The translations under genes and the position numbers were made by a program. A stretch of 64,000 nucleotides of DNA from Aliamphritea ceti. Lineage in GTDB: Bacteria; Pseudomonadota; Gammaproteobacteria; Pseudomonadales; Balneatricaceae. A model generated the notes under the pieces. The model searched no databases, was not told the origin of the DNA, and saw only the letters and a program-made list of their open reading frames with translations. How positions within the stretch are numbered: the stretch's first letter is position 1; each line of letters opens with the position of its first letter. This document shows, in pieces, positions 26,278 through 34,907 of the stretch. The stretch spans positions 3,596,001-3,660,000 of the forward strand of contig NZ_AP025282.1 of NCBI RefSeq assembly GCF_024347215.1. The letters are read 5' to 3'.

Positions 26278-27327
26278 ATGAGCATTTTCAGTCACCCTGA
26301 ATATGACCAGCATGAACAGATCAGCTGCTATCACGACCCGAAGACAGGCCTTCAGGCTATTATCGCAGTGCATAATACTAACCGTGGACCGACACTAGGT
26401 GGCTGTCGCATGTGGCACTATGCCAGCGATGCTGAAGCCTTGACGGATGTACTGCGTCTGTCCCGTGGTATGACGTATAAATCCGCACTAGCCAATCTTG
26501 ATCTGGGCGGCGGAAAATCAGTCATTATAGGTGATCCGCAGCAACATAAAACGCCAGAGCTACTGGCCGCAATGGGACGTATGCTGGAACGCACCGGCAA
26601 CCAGTACATCGCGGCAGAAGACTCCGGCACCAGTGTTGCTGACCTGAGTGTTATGGCTGAACACACCAATAATGTCGCCGGCATCACTGATCGCATCGGT
26701 ATCGACGGAACCCCCTGTAACGGAGACCCTTCACCGGCAACCGCCTATGGTGTATTCGTCGGTTTAAAAACCGCTGTGCAGAAGCGTCTCGGTTGTCATC
26801 ATCTTGATGGGGTTAAAGTAGCCGTTCAGGGCATAGGCAATGTTGGCTATCGTTTATGTCACCTGCTACACAACGCCGGCGCTCAGCTTTATATCACAGA
26901 TATACATCCACAGCGGGTAGCTCAGGCTCAGGCAGAATTTGGTGCTATCGCGGTCAGCGGACAGGAAATCTACAGCCTGGATGTTGATGTATTCGCACCC
27001 TGTGCATTAGGCGCAGTTCTAAACGACGCAACCATTCCCCTGCTTAGCGCAAAAGTTGTCGCCGGCGCGGCTAACAACCAATTGGCAGGACAACGTCATG
27101 ATCTGATGCTACAGGAACGCGGTATTCTCTATGCACCGGATTATGCTCTGAACGCTGGCGGTATTATTGATTTGTACTACGAACGCATTGGCCACGAACA
27201 TCTGAAAGTTCGTGCTCATATTGAAACCATCAGTGAGACACTGGAAGAAATCTTCCGGCGGGCAGAACAGCAAAAACGCCCCACAGGTGAAATTGCCGAC
27301 CGTTTGGCTGAAGAGCGATTCAGATAA
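26278..27327 (+). CDS. Leucine/phenylalanine/valine dehydrogenase
   Basis: An NAD-dependent amino-acid dehydrogenase of the Glu/Leu/Phe/Val family that oxidatively deaminates a branched-chain or aromatic amino acid. The 349-residue protein has the family signature with catalytic Lys (LDLGGGKSVIIGDP), an upstream RGPTLGGCRMW segment with the substrate-binding Lys in GMTYKSALA, and a Rossmann motif VQGIGNVGY. The C-terminal NAGGIIDLYYE is typical of leucine and valine dehydrogenases. It is 134 bases downstream of the indolepyruvate oxidoreductase and co-directional, so both probably act in one pathway: amino acid to 2-oxoacid to acyl-CoA. Exact substrate preference cannot be read. Confidence 0.9.
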   Translation: MSIFSHPEYDQHEQISCYHDPKTGLQAIIAVHNTNRGPTLGGCRMWHYASDAEALTDVLRLSRGMTYKSALANLDLGGGKSVIIGDPQQHKTPELLAAMGRMLERTGNQYIAAEDSGTSVADLSVMAEHTNNVAGITDRIGIDGTPCNGDPSPATAYGVFVGLKTAVQKRLGCHHLDGVKVAVQGIGNVGYRLCHLLHNAGAQLYITDIHPQRVAQAQAEFGAIAVSGQEIYSLDVDVFAPCALGAVLNDATIPLLSAKVVAGAANNQLAGQRHDLMLQERGILYAPDYALNAGGIIDLYYERIGHEHLKVRAHIETISETLEEIFRRAEQQKRPTGEIADRLAEERFR

Positions 27328-27354
27328 GCTGCTTCTCTGTCTACTAAGAAAGTA

Positions 27355-27390
27355 CCGGCCCGGTAAGTTTTCTTACCCGGCCGGCTTTTT
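27355..27390 (+). terminator. Terminator after the amino-acid dehydrogenase
   Basis: Arms 27355-27367 and 27372-27384 pair over 13 bp with one mismatch, TTTT loop, followed by CTTTTT. Confidence 0.88.
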
Positions 27391-27395
27391 ACCAC

Positions 27396-27806
27396 TTATA
27401 AATAACACACCACCTGCAGCTTATTGCCATCCGGATCGCGCACATAGGCGGCATAATAATTATCTGCGTAATTGTCCCGAATTCCCGGAGCCCCTTCATC
27501 ACTCCCACCCTGCTTCAGTGCTGCGGTATAAAACGCCTGAACCTGCTCTATAGTACCAGCCTGTAAAGCCAGATGGCTGCCATTACCTATGCTTGCGGGT
27601 TCACCGTTAAAGGGTGAGTAAATATAAATATAAGGCAGTTCAAAACCATCACCCTCTGCTTCAGGCCGGGCATAAGCAGGTGGTTTACCTGCAGGCTTAG
27701 GTATCCTCTCTAACCCTAAAACAGGCATCACTGCATCATAAAATACGGCTGACTTTTGAATATCATTGGATCCCAGTGTTACATGACTGAATATTGAATT
27801 ACTCAT
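27396..27806 (-). CDS. VOC-family (glyoxalase/bleomycin-resistance fold) protein
   Basis: A 136-residue single VOC protein: FSHVTLGSNDIQKSAVFYDAVMPVLG at the start and YYAAYVRDPDGNKLQVVCY at the end, with GSHLALQA in the middle supplying a possible His ligand. Function is unassigned; such proteins may be lyases, dioxygenases or binding proteins. I use the ATG at 27806 with AGGAGA upstream; the extension to 27959 runs through the gcvP terminator and is not coding. Confidence 0.85.
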   Translation of the reverse strand: MSNSIFSHVTLGSNDIQKSAVFYDAVMPVLGLERIPKPAGKPPAYARPEAEGDGFELPYIYIYSPFNGEPASIGNGSHLALQAGTIEQVQAFYTAALKQGGSDEGAPGIRDNYADNYYAAYVRDPDGNKLQVVCYL

Positions 27807-27883
27807 CTGGTCTATTCTCCTGATTTTCCGATCAACCTTTACCGCATCATAAATCAGATCAGAACATCTCTGTAGCCCATAAC

Positions 27884-27916
27884 AAAAAAAGGCGCACCCA
27901 TTAAGGGCACGCCTTT
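27884..27916 (-). terminator. Terminator of the glyA-gcvH-gcvP unit
   Basis: On the reverse strand, a stem of 13 pairs including two G-U wobbles, TTAA-type loop, then seven T. It lies about 120 bases beyond the gcvP stop and upstream of the VOC start. Confidence 0.88.
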
Positions 27917-27965
27917 TATAAGCTCGACGGATAGAGCTTACTCTCTCACGCTTGGGCACATCATT

Positions 27966-28035
27966 TACTACTCGTATCGGTAGCTAACGATGTTAGTGCT
28001 GCCCGGGAAATAACAATTAGTTTCCCGGGGAGTTA
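27966..28035 (-). repeat. Duplicated remnant of the gcvP 3' end plus CCCGGGAAA hairpin
   Basis: Bases 27969-27991 match gcvP's last codons at 28041-28063 in 19 of 23 positions, 72 bp away; translated in gcvP orientation the copy reads ...IVSYRYE-stop against the real ...GIESYRDE-stop. Between the two lies a perfect 9-bp stem (28002-28010 with 28021-28029). Confidence 0.6.
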
Positions 28036-28039
28036 TCTG

Positions 28040-30937
28040 TTACTCGTCGCGGTAGCTTTCGATACCAGGGCAAGAACAGATAAAGTTACGGTCACCGTAA
28101 ACGTTGTCGATACGGTTAGTTGCTGGCCAGAACTTATTGTCGCGGGTAGCAGTATTAGGGAATACAGCCTCTTCACGGGAGTAAGGACGTTCCCAATCGC
28201 CAACCATTACGTCAGACTGAGTGTGAGGCGCTCTGCACAGCGGGTTGTTATCCGCTGGCCATACACCAGATTCAACTTTGCGAATCTCTTCACGGATCTG
28301 GCTCATCGCAGCCACGAAACGGTCGATCTCAACTTTAGACTCAGACTCAGTTGGCTCGATCATCAAAGTGCCGGCAACAGGGAAAGACATTGTTGGCGCA
28401 TGGAAACCATAGTCCATCAGACGCTTAGCAATATCTTCTTCAGTTACACCTGAAGATTCTTTGAGTGGACGAATATCAACGATACATTCGTGAGCAACTT
28501 TATCGTTACGACCACGGTAGAGAACCGGATAATCAGCAGCCAGCTTCTCAGTCATGTAGTTAGCGTTCAGGATAGCAACCTGAGTAGAACGCTTCAGACC
28601 AGACTTACCCAGCATCTTAATGTATGCCCAGGTAATTGGCAGAATTGCACCGGAACCATAAGGCGCAGCAGATACAGCACCGTTATCGGCACTTACTACA
28701 CCAGTCGGGCTAACCTGATGACCTGGCAGATATGGCGCCAGATGACTCTTAACACCAATAGGACCAACACCCGGACCACCGCCACCGTGTGGGATAGCAA
28801 AAGTCTTGTGCAGGTTCAGGTGAGATACGTCAGAACCGATAACACCTGGCTTAGAAATACCTACCTGCGCGTTCATGTTCGCGCCATCCATGTACACCTG
28901 ACCACCGTTACGGTGAATGATGTCACAGATTTCTACGATCTCTTCTTCGTATACACCGTGGGTAGACGGATAAGTGATCATCAGTGCAGACAGGTCGTCT
29001 TTGTGCAGTTCAGCTTTAGCACGCATGTCAGCAACATCAACGTTACCGTTGGCATCACATTCAGTGATAACAACTTTCATGCCCATCATTGCTGCAGATG
29101 CAGGGTTAGTACCGTGTGCAGATGAAGGAATCAGACATACGTTACGGTGACCCTGGCCGTTCGCTTCCTGATACTTACGGATTGCCAACAGACCAGCATA
29201 TTCGCCCTGTGCACCTGAGTTAGGCTGCATAGATACGTTGTCGTAACCGGTAATTTCTACCAGATCAGCTTCCAGTTCGTTGATCATTTTCAGGTAGCCC
29301 TGAGTCTGATCTTCCGGCGCGAACGGGTGCATGTTAGCGAATTCAGGCCAGGTAACCGGAATCATTTCTGCAGTCGCGTTCAGCTTCATAGTACAAGACC
29401 CCAGAGGAATCATACCGTGAACCAGCGAGTAGTCTTTGTTTTCCAGCTTCTTCATGTACCGCAGCATATCTGTTTCGCTGTGGTAGCTGTTGAATACAGG
29501 GTGTGACAGAACCGCATCTTCACGGCGCTGTTCAGCAGAAATACCTGTTGCAGCACCGGCAACGATTTCAGCATCCAGTGCAGCTGTATCCAGACCGTGG
29601 CCTTCGCCCAGAACGATATCAAACAACTGAGCAATGTCTGCAGCAGTAGTGGTTTCGTCCAGAGAGATACCCAGCTTATCAGAGCCTGTATTACGCAGGT
29701 TGCAGCCGTTATCCAGGCCACGCTGATAAACTTCAGCCGCTGTTTCAGGCAGGCTCAGTGTCAGGGTATCGAAGTAAGTGTCGTTCAGAGCAACGCCTTT
29801 GCTGCGCAGGCCGTTAGCCAGAATCGCAGTCAGACGGTGAACACGTTCAGCAATAGTCTTCAGACCTTCCTGACCGTGGTAAACAGTGTAGAAAGACGCC
29901 ATGTTAGCCAGCAGCGCCTGAGCAGTACAGATGTTTGAGTTAGCTTTCTCACGACGGATATGCTGCTCACGGGTCTGCATTGCCATACGCAGTGCCTGGT
30001 TACCGTTAACATCAACGGATACACCGATGATCCGGCCAGGAACAGAACGCTTAAGTTTTTCGCTGGCTGCAAAGAATGCAGCATGTGGGCCACCGAAGCC
30101 CATAGGTACGCCGAATCGCTGAGCAGAGCCCAGAACAACATCAGCACCCAGCTCACCAGGTGATTTCAGCAACATCAGTGCCAGCAGATCAGTCGCAACA
30201 GCAACCATGGTCTTCTGACCTTTAGCCTGCTCGATAATCGCTTTAATATCCTGGATATCACCGTAAGTGCTTGGGTATTGCAGCTGAGCACCGAAAGCGT
30301 CTGCGCCTTCCAGATCAGTCAGCGGGTTACCAACAACAACGTCATAACCGAAGTATTCTGCACGGGTTTTGATAACAGCAATTGTTTGTGGGTGAACATC
30401 GTCAGCCACAAAGTAAACGTCTGTCTTCTTACGGTTAGAACGCTTACACAGCGTCATCGCTTCTGCGGCTGCAGTAGCTTCATCCAGCAAAGAGGCGTTC
30501 GCCAGATCCATGCCCGTCAGGTCCATTACCATCTGCTGATAGTTCAGCAGTGCTTCAAGACGGCCCTGAGCGATCTCAGGCTGATAAGGTGTATAAGCGG
30601 TGTACCAACCAGGATTTTCCAGTACGTTACGCAGAATAACGTTAGGTACCTTAGTGTTGTGGTAGCCCATACCGATGTAAGACTTATTAACCACGTTTTC
30701 ACTGGCCAGAGTCTTCAGGTATGCAAGGGCATCACTTTCAGTAACGCTGTCGTCCATCGTCAGAGCATCGTCCAGACGAATCGAGTCCGGTACGGTTTTT
30801 TCAATCAGCTCATTTAACGAGCTAACGCCCAGAGATTCCAGCATTTCGCGGGTTTGTTCAGCATCCGGGCCGACGTGACGGCGGGTGAAGTCACCCGTCT
30901 GTAGTAGATCACCCAGGGTATGAGTATCTGTAGCCAT
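28040..30937 (-). CDS. gcvP: Glycine dehydrogenase (decarboxylating), P-protein of the glycine cleavage system
   Basis: The 965-residue PLP enzyme that decarboxylates glycine and passes the aminomethyl group to lipoylated GcvH. The bacterial alpha2-type P-protein combines both halves in one chain. The PLP Lys is Lys711 in NLHKTFAIPHGGGGPGVGP; SSAHGTNPASAAMMGMKVV and PYGSGAILPITWAYIKMLG are conserved blocks. The N terminus FTRRHVGPDAEQTREMLESLG is standard. It follows gcvH after a 271-base structured spacer and terminates at 27884-27916. gcvT is not in this unit but at 37733 on the other strand. Confidence 0.97.
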   Translation of the reverse strand: MATDTHTLGDLLQTGDFTRRHVGPDAEQTREMLESLGVSSLNELIEKTVPDSIRLDDALTMDDSVTESDALAYLKTLASENVVNKSYIGMGYHNTKVPNVILRNVLENPGWYTAYTPYQPEIAQGRLEALLNYQQMVMDLTGMDLANASLLDEATAAAEAMTLCKRSNRKKTDVYFVADDVHPQTIAVIKTRAEYFGYDVVVGNPLTDLEGADAFGAQLQYPSTYGDIQDIKAIIEQAKGQKTMVAVATDLLALMLLKSPGELGADVVLGSAQRFGVPMGFGGPHAAFFAASEKLKRSVPGRIIGVSVDVNGNQALRMAMQTREQHIRREKANSNICTAQALLANMASFYTVYHGQEGLKTIAERVHRLTAILANGLRSKGVALNDTYFDTLTLSLPETAAEVYQRGLDNGCNLRNTGSDKLGISLDETTTAADIAQLFDIVLGEGHGLDTAALDAEIVAGAATGISAEQRREDAVLSHPVFNSYHSETDMLRYMKKLENKDYSLVHGMIPLGSCTMKLNATAEMIPVTWPEFANMHPFAPEDQTQGYLKMINELEADLVEITGYDNVSMQPNSGAQGEYAGLLAIRKYQEANGQGHRNVCLIPSSAHGTNPASAAMMGMKVVITECDANGNVDVADMRAKAELHKDDLSALMITYPSTHGVYEEEIVEICDIIHRNGGQVYMDGANMNAQVGISKPGVIGSDVSHLNLHKTFAIPHGGGGPGVGPIGVKSHLAPYLPGHQVSPTGVVSADNGAVSAAPYGSGAILPITWAYIKMLGKSGLKRSTQVAILNANYMTEKLAADYPVLYRGRNDKVAHECIVDIRPLKESSGVTEEDIAKRLMDYGFHAPTMSFPVAGTLMIEPTESESKVEIDRFVAAMSQIREEIRKVESGVWPADNNPLCRAPHTQSDVMVGDWERPYSREEAVFPNTATRDNKFWPATNRIDNVYGDRNFICSCPGIESYRDE

Positions 30938-31208
30938 AACAATAACCTGTCAGTACACCGTCCGGCCGTTTACAAAGTACAACAACGACCGGAACAAATT
31001 ATTTAAAGAATACAGTCAGCAAAAACGATTAATACTGTCCTGTATCCCTGTAGGGATGCGGGCCGGTGCTCATGAGGGCTGAGCGTCCGGCCCGCGATTT
31101 GCCAAAGAACTTAAACTTTTACCTAATGCATACAGATCAGGTGGTTCGACTCTCAACCGTGAACGTCAAAGAGCGGTGCCCAAACCACCTAATCTACACA
31201 GGGAGTCC
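30938..31208 (-). ncRNA. Highly structured gcvH-gcvP spacer (putative RNA element)
   Basis: Four stems fit in 271 bases. 31135-31146 with 31183-31194: 12 bp with one G-U on the reverse-strand transcript. 31058-31066 with 31087-31095 plus 31068-31072 with 31080-31084: 14 pairs in one GC-rich hairpin. 31044-31048 with 31053-31057: 5 bp. 30961-30970 with 30984-30993: 10 bp with one G-U. None has a T tail, so these are not simple terminators. The glycine-riboswitch core sequences were not found. Confidence 0.5.
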
Positions 31209-31598
31209 TTAGGCTTCTTCGGCAATCGTTGCTGCGTATGCAGTAGCATCCAGCAGTTTTTCCAGTTCAGCAGCATCAGCTACTTTCAGTTTAGCAATCC
31301 AGCCACCTTCGAAAGGCTCGCTGTTTACCAGATCTGGCTCATCTTCAAGAGCTTCGTTAACTTCAACAACTTCACCGCCTACAGCAGCATAGATGTCAGA
31401 CGCAGCTTTAACAGACTCAACCAGTGAGAACTCTTCACCAGCAGCGACTTCGCGGCCTACTTCTGGCAGCTCTACGAATACAACATCACCCAACAGTTCC
31501 TGAGCGTGGTCAGAAATACCAACTGTTACAGTGCCGTCACCGTTGTCCAGTACCCACTCGTGGCTAGGGGCGAAGCGATAGTTTGCAGGAATGCTCAT
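31209..31598 (-). CDS. gcvH: Glycine cleavage system H protein
   Basis: The 129-residue lipoyl carrier that shuttles the aminomethyl group between GcvP, GcvT and Lpd. The lipoylation site is Lys64 in LVESVKAASD. YRFAPSHEWV at the N terminus and LGDVVFVELPEVG are conserved. AAGGA precedes the ATG. It lies 27 bases downstream of glyA and upstream of gcvP, linking serine-glycine interconversion to glycine breakdown. The lipoyl synthase gene lipA is 7.4 kb away in the same island. Confidence 0.97.
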   Translation of the reverse strand: MSIPANYRFAPSHEWVLDNGDGTVTVGISDHAQELLGDVVFVELPEVGREVAAGEEFSLVESVKAASDIYAAVGGEVVEVNEALEDEPDLVNSEPFEGGWIAKLKVADAAELEKLLDATAYAATIAEEA

Positions 31599-31625
31599 GT
31601 TTAATTTCCTTAAGTAATATTCAGA

Positions 31626-32915
31626 TTAACGGTATAGAGGGAATTTCTGGCATAAGGTTTCCACTTGTGCGCGGACCTTAGCCTCTACCTCAGAATTGTC
31701 GTCAGGGTTAGCCACTAAGCCGTCCAAGACATCGTTGATCAGATTACCGATCAAGCGGAATTCTTCTTCACCAAAACCACGGCTGGTACCGGCTGGTGTA
31801 CCCAGACGAATACCGGAAGTGATCATAGGTTTTTCAGAGTCGAACGGAATACCGTTCTTATTACAGGTAATACCGGCACGCTCAAGAGCGTCTTCTACCG
31901 CATTACCTTTCAGGCCTTTAGGCCGTAAATCAACCAGCATCAGGTGTGTGTCAGTACCATCAGTAACAACAGCACAACCACGGTCAACCATTACCTCAGC
32001 CAGAGCTTTAGCATTAGCAACCACTTGCTGGATGTAAGTCTTAAATTCAGGACGCAACGCTTCACCGAAAGCAACCGCTTTCGCAGCAATAACGTGCATC
32101 AGGGGACCGCCCTGCAGACCTGGGAATACAGCAGAGTTAATCTTCTTACCGATATCCAGATCGTTAGACAAAATCATACCGCCACGTGGGCCACGCAAAG
32201 TTTTGTGTGTTGTCGTCGTCACAACGTGTGCGTGCGGCAGCGGGCTTGGATGTACACCTGTAGCAACCAGACCGGCGATGTGTGCCATGTCGACCATCAG
32301 GTAAGCACCAACTTTGTCAGCGATCTCACGGAAGCGGGCAAAATCGATTTCACGTGGAATAGCAGAACCACCGGCAATGATCAGCTTAGGCTGACACTCA
32401 ACCGCCTGCTTCTCAACTGCATCGTAATCAATACGGCAGTCAGATTCAGACACGCCATACTGCTCAGCGTTGAACCACTTACCAGACAATGCAGGACGTG
32501 CACCGTGTGTCAGGTGACCACCTGCGTCCAGAGACATACCCAGAACAGTGTCGCCTGGCTGTAGAAGCGCCAGCATAACTGCACCGTTTGCCTGTGCACC
32601 GGAGTGCGGCTGAACGTTAATGAACTCACAGTTAAAGAGCTCTTTAGCACGTTCAATTGCCAGGCCTTCAGCCTTATCAACGTATTCACAACCACCGTAG
32701 TAACGACGGCCTGGGTAGCCTTCAGCGTACTTATTCGTCAGTACAGTACCCTGTGCCTGCATTACAGCTTTGGAAACAATATTTTCAGAAGCGATCAGCT
32801 CGATCTGGTTTTCCTGACGGACGAATTCTTCATTTACTGATGCCATCAGTTCGGCATCAGCAGCAGCCAGGTCCTGGCTGAAAAAGGCTTCACGGGCCTG
32901 ATCGTTATGACTCAT
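31626..32915 (-). CDS. glyA: Serine hydroxymethyltransferase
   Basis: The PLP enzyme that interconverts serine and glycine with tetrahydrofolate. 429 residues from the ATG at 32915 (MSHNDQ); a GTG nine bases upstream is possible but less likely. The PLP Lys is Lys238 in TTTTHKTLRGPRGG. LIASENIVSKAVMQAQGTVLTNKYAEGYPG... is the signature N-terminal region. It is first in a glyA-gcvH-gcvP unit, so this copy is probably dedicated to serine/glycine catabolism; a second biosynthetic glyA elsewhere in the genome would be expected. Confidence 0.97.
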   Translation of the reverse strand: MSHNDQAREAFFSQDLAAADAELMASVNEEFVRQENQIELIASENIVSKAVMQAQGTVLTNKYAEGYPGRRYYGGCEYVDKAEGLAIERAKELFNCEFINVQPHSGAQANGAVMLALLQPGDTVLGMSLDAGGHLTHGARPALSGKWFNAEQYGVSESDCRIDYDAVEKQAVECQPKLIIAGGSAIPREIDFARFREIADKVGAYLMVDMAHIAGLVATGVHPSPLPHAHVVTTTTHKTLRGPRGGMILSNDLDIGKKINSAVFPGLQGGPLMHVIAAKAVAFGEALRPEFKTYIQQVVANAKALAEVMVDRGCAVVTDGTDTHLMLVDLRPKGLKGNAVEDALERAGITCNKNGIPFDSEKPMITSGIRLGTPAGTSRGFGEEEFRLIGNLINDVLDGLVANPDDNSEVEAKVRAQVETLCQKFPLYR

Positions 32916-32963
32916 TTTTAACACTCGCTCTTAGTTTGATTCCACAGCATTAGCAGGTAGTTG

Positions 32964-34346
32964 TTAACAGGCAACAACGTTAACAGCCAAACCGCCCTGG
33001 GACGTTTCTTTATACTTATCTTGCATATCCAGCCCCGTTTGACGCATGGTCTCGATCACTGAATCAAGGGATACGTGATGCATGCCGTCGCCTCGCAACG
33101 CCAGACGGGCAGCATTAATAGCCTTCACGGCTCCCATTGTGTTTCGTTCAATACATGGCACCTGAACCAGTCCGGCAATCGGGTCACAGGTCAGACCCAG
33201 ATTATGCTCCATACCTATTTCTGCAGCGTTTTCTACCTGCGAAACAGTTCCACCCATTACTGCGCACAAGGCGCCGGCAGCCATAGAACAGGCAACACCA
33301 ATTTCCCCCTGACAACCGACTTCGGCTGCAGAGATAGAAGCGTTCTTCTTATACAGCATGCCAATTGCAGCTGAGGTTGCCAGGAAATCAAAAATGCCCT
33401 GTTCACTCGAACCCGATACAAAGCGGTCGTAATACGCAAGAACAGCAGGAATAACACCTGCAGCACCATTAGTAGGCGCAGTCACTACACGGCCACCTGC
33501 CGCGTTTTCTTCATTCACTGCAATCGCAAACAGATTCACCCAATCCATAACTGTCAGCTGATCTTTTAATGCTGCCTCAGGATGGTTCTGCAGTTCTTGA
33601 TATAAAACAGGTGCACGGCGTTTAAGATCTAAACCACCCGGTAAATTACCTGTCTCACTACAACCACGTTTAATACAGGCATCCATTACACCCCAGATCT
33701 GACGCAGCTTAGCGACTAAAGTATCCTGGTCATGGAAGGCAAGTTCGTTCTTTAGCACCAGTTCAGCAATACTCATGTTATTGCTTTCGCACAACTCCAG
33801 TAGTTGCTCGCCATTATCGAAATGATAAGGCAGCTTTACTGATGGCTCAGCTTTAGCACTCTGCATATCAATTTCAGCATCACTCAGTACAAAACCACCG
33901 CCTACAGAATAGTAGATAGCATCCAGTAAAATCACACCTGCGGTATCATATGCAAAGAAACGCATGCCGTTAGGGTGCTTTGGCAGTGACTCACCAAAAT
34001 GAAACGGTAAATGCTCAGACTTAATAAAAGGTACAGGATGCGAACCTGCCAAATTAAGCATGCCCTGCTGTTCAATCTCGCGGATATACTGAGGAATCAT
34101 ATCCGGATCAACACTGCTTGGCGCTTCGCCTAACAGGCCAACCATAGTAGCTACATCTGTCGCGTGACCAACACCGGTCATTGCCAGCGAGCCATACAGA
34201 GCTACTTTAACGTTCGCAACCTGATCAATAAGCTGCTGTTCTTTAAGAGTATCCAGGAAACGGTTTGCCGCCACCATAGGTCCAACAGTATGTGAGCTGG
34301 ATGGCCCTACACCTACTTTATATAAGTCAAAAATACTTAACGGCAT
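32964..34346 (-). CDS. sdaA: L-serine ammonia-lyase, iron-sulfur-dependent
   Basis: Deaminates L-serine to pyruvate and ammonia. The 460-residue single-chain enzyme has the N-terminal regulatory part (SIFDLYKVGVGPSSSHTVGPM) and the catalytic part with Fe-S cysteines (CQGEIGVACSMAAGALCAVMGG, CDPIAGLVQVPCIERN). I start at the ATG at 34346, which has GCAGG eight bases upstream; an ATG at 34352 is only two bases from it. It is upstream of and co-directional with glyA. A palindrome shared with the alanine/glycine symporter promoter lies 237 bases upstream. Confidence 0.96.
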   Translation of the reverse strand: MPLSIFDLYKVGVGPSSSHTVGPMVAANRFLDTLKEQQLIDQVANVKVALYGSLAMTGVGHATDVATMVGLLGEAPSSVDPDMIPQYIREIEQQGMLNLAGSHPVPFIKSEHLPFHFGESLPKHPNGMRFFAYDTAGVILLDAIYYSVGGGFVLSDAEIDMQSAKAEPSVKLPYHFDNGEQLLELCESNNMSIAELVLKNELAFHDQDTLVAKLRQIWGVMDACIKRGCSETGNLPGGLDLKRRAPVLYQELQNHPEAALKDQLTVMDWVNLFAIAVNEENAAGGRVVTAPTNGAAGVIPAVLAYYDRFVSGSSEQGIFDFLATSAAIGMLYKKNASISAAEVGCQGEIGVACSMAAGALCAVMGGTVSQVENAAEIGMEHNLGLTCDPIAGLVQVPCIERNTMGAVKAINAARLALRGDGMHHVSLDSVIETMRQTGLDMQDKYKETSQGGLAVNVVAC

Positions 34347-34907
34347 TGTCATAACCTGCGTGGCAGAACCACGTTCACTCTTATTATTAAAAGAACTCGT
34401 ATTAAAAAAGCTCTTACAGCATTCGTTTGTCGTCTTATATATGTTGCTTGCAGATCAGAGCCCTTTAAAAAGTAAATTCAAAGCATTCTTTGAATTTTCG
34501 CCTGATTCTTATCTGCGCAACGGCGCGACATAAACTATAGTTTTCTCAGACTAGCAACACTTATTTCCAAAATCAACAAAAAGTTTCTTATAGGAAACAT
34601 CTTGTTTTTGAGCAATCGGACACCTTTGTGTCTATTCGCGTCGCCTATAAGGTTATTCACTTTCCAAGGATTGCAGCCTTGTGTAGTATTGCTGGCAGGG
34701 CATATTCGTTTATCCGGGTCAATAGCAGGCAAACTTAGGGTTTGCTAAACAGCGACTTAGATGTGTTTTTAACTTAATAATTACAACGTGATCACACGTG
34801 CTTATTGTTCGAACCTATGCTTGTACACCTGTTTATGAGGAAGGATGTGCTGAATGAATTCAGCAGCATTATCAGCGTAAACACCCTGATCGTTATGGTA
34901 AATTAAT
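34347..34907. promoter_or_regulatory. Divergent control region between sdaA and the XRE-cupin regulator
   Basis: About 560 bases without a gene. It contains the 16-bp palindrome at 34583-34598 and an 11-base CTCGTATTAAA (34396-34406) also found in the repeat array upstream of gcvT. Otherwise AT-rich. Confidence 0.5.
34583..34598. promoter_or_regulatory. Palindromic operator A (sdaA side)
   Basis: GTTTCTTATAGGAAAC is palindromic except for one pair. The same 16-bp consensus (GTTTCCTATAGGAAAC) recurs at 35767-35782 and 35945-35960, on both sides of the XRE-cupin gene, which makes that protein the likely binder. Confidence 0.65.

Noticed and set aside
28490..29125. A 211-codon open frame on the plus strand inside gcvP
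   Set aside because: Antisense to a well-conserved gene. It arises from codon bias on the coding strand, and its product (rich in Thr, Asn, Ser, Val) resembles no family.
30278..30817. A 179-codon plus-strand frame inside gcvP
   Set aside because: Same reason as the other antisense frames; no Shine-Dalgarno and no recognisable domain.
31135..31194. A tRNA-like segment (GGTTCGACTC motif) between gcvH and gcvP
   Set aside because: The expected T-arm pairing and cloverleaf are missing; the bases are better explained by the 12-bp outer stem of a hairpin.
30938..31208. Glycine riboswitch in the gcv region
   Set aside because: The conserved GGAGAG/CTCTCAGG-type cores were not found here, upstream of gcvT or upstream of the symporter, so I do not call one.
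31944..32564. A 206-codon plus-strand frame inside glyA
   Set aside because: Antisense shadow of a highly biased gene; composition unlike a real protein.
34788..34795. GTGATCAC upstream of the XRE-cupin gene as a further GntR operator
   Set aside because: Only the 8-base core is shared, flanking bases differ from the three good sites, and the same core also occurs by chance inside potI (about 55971).
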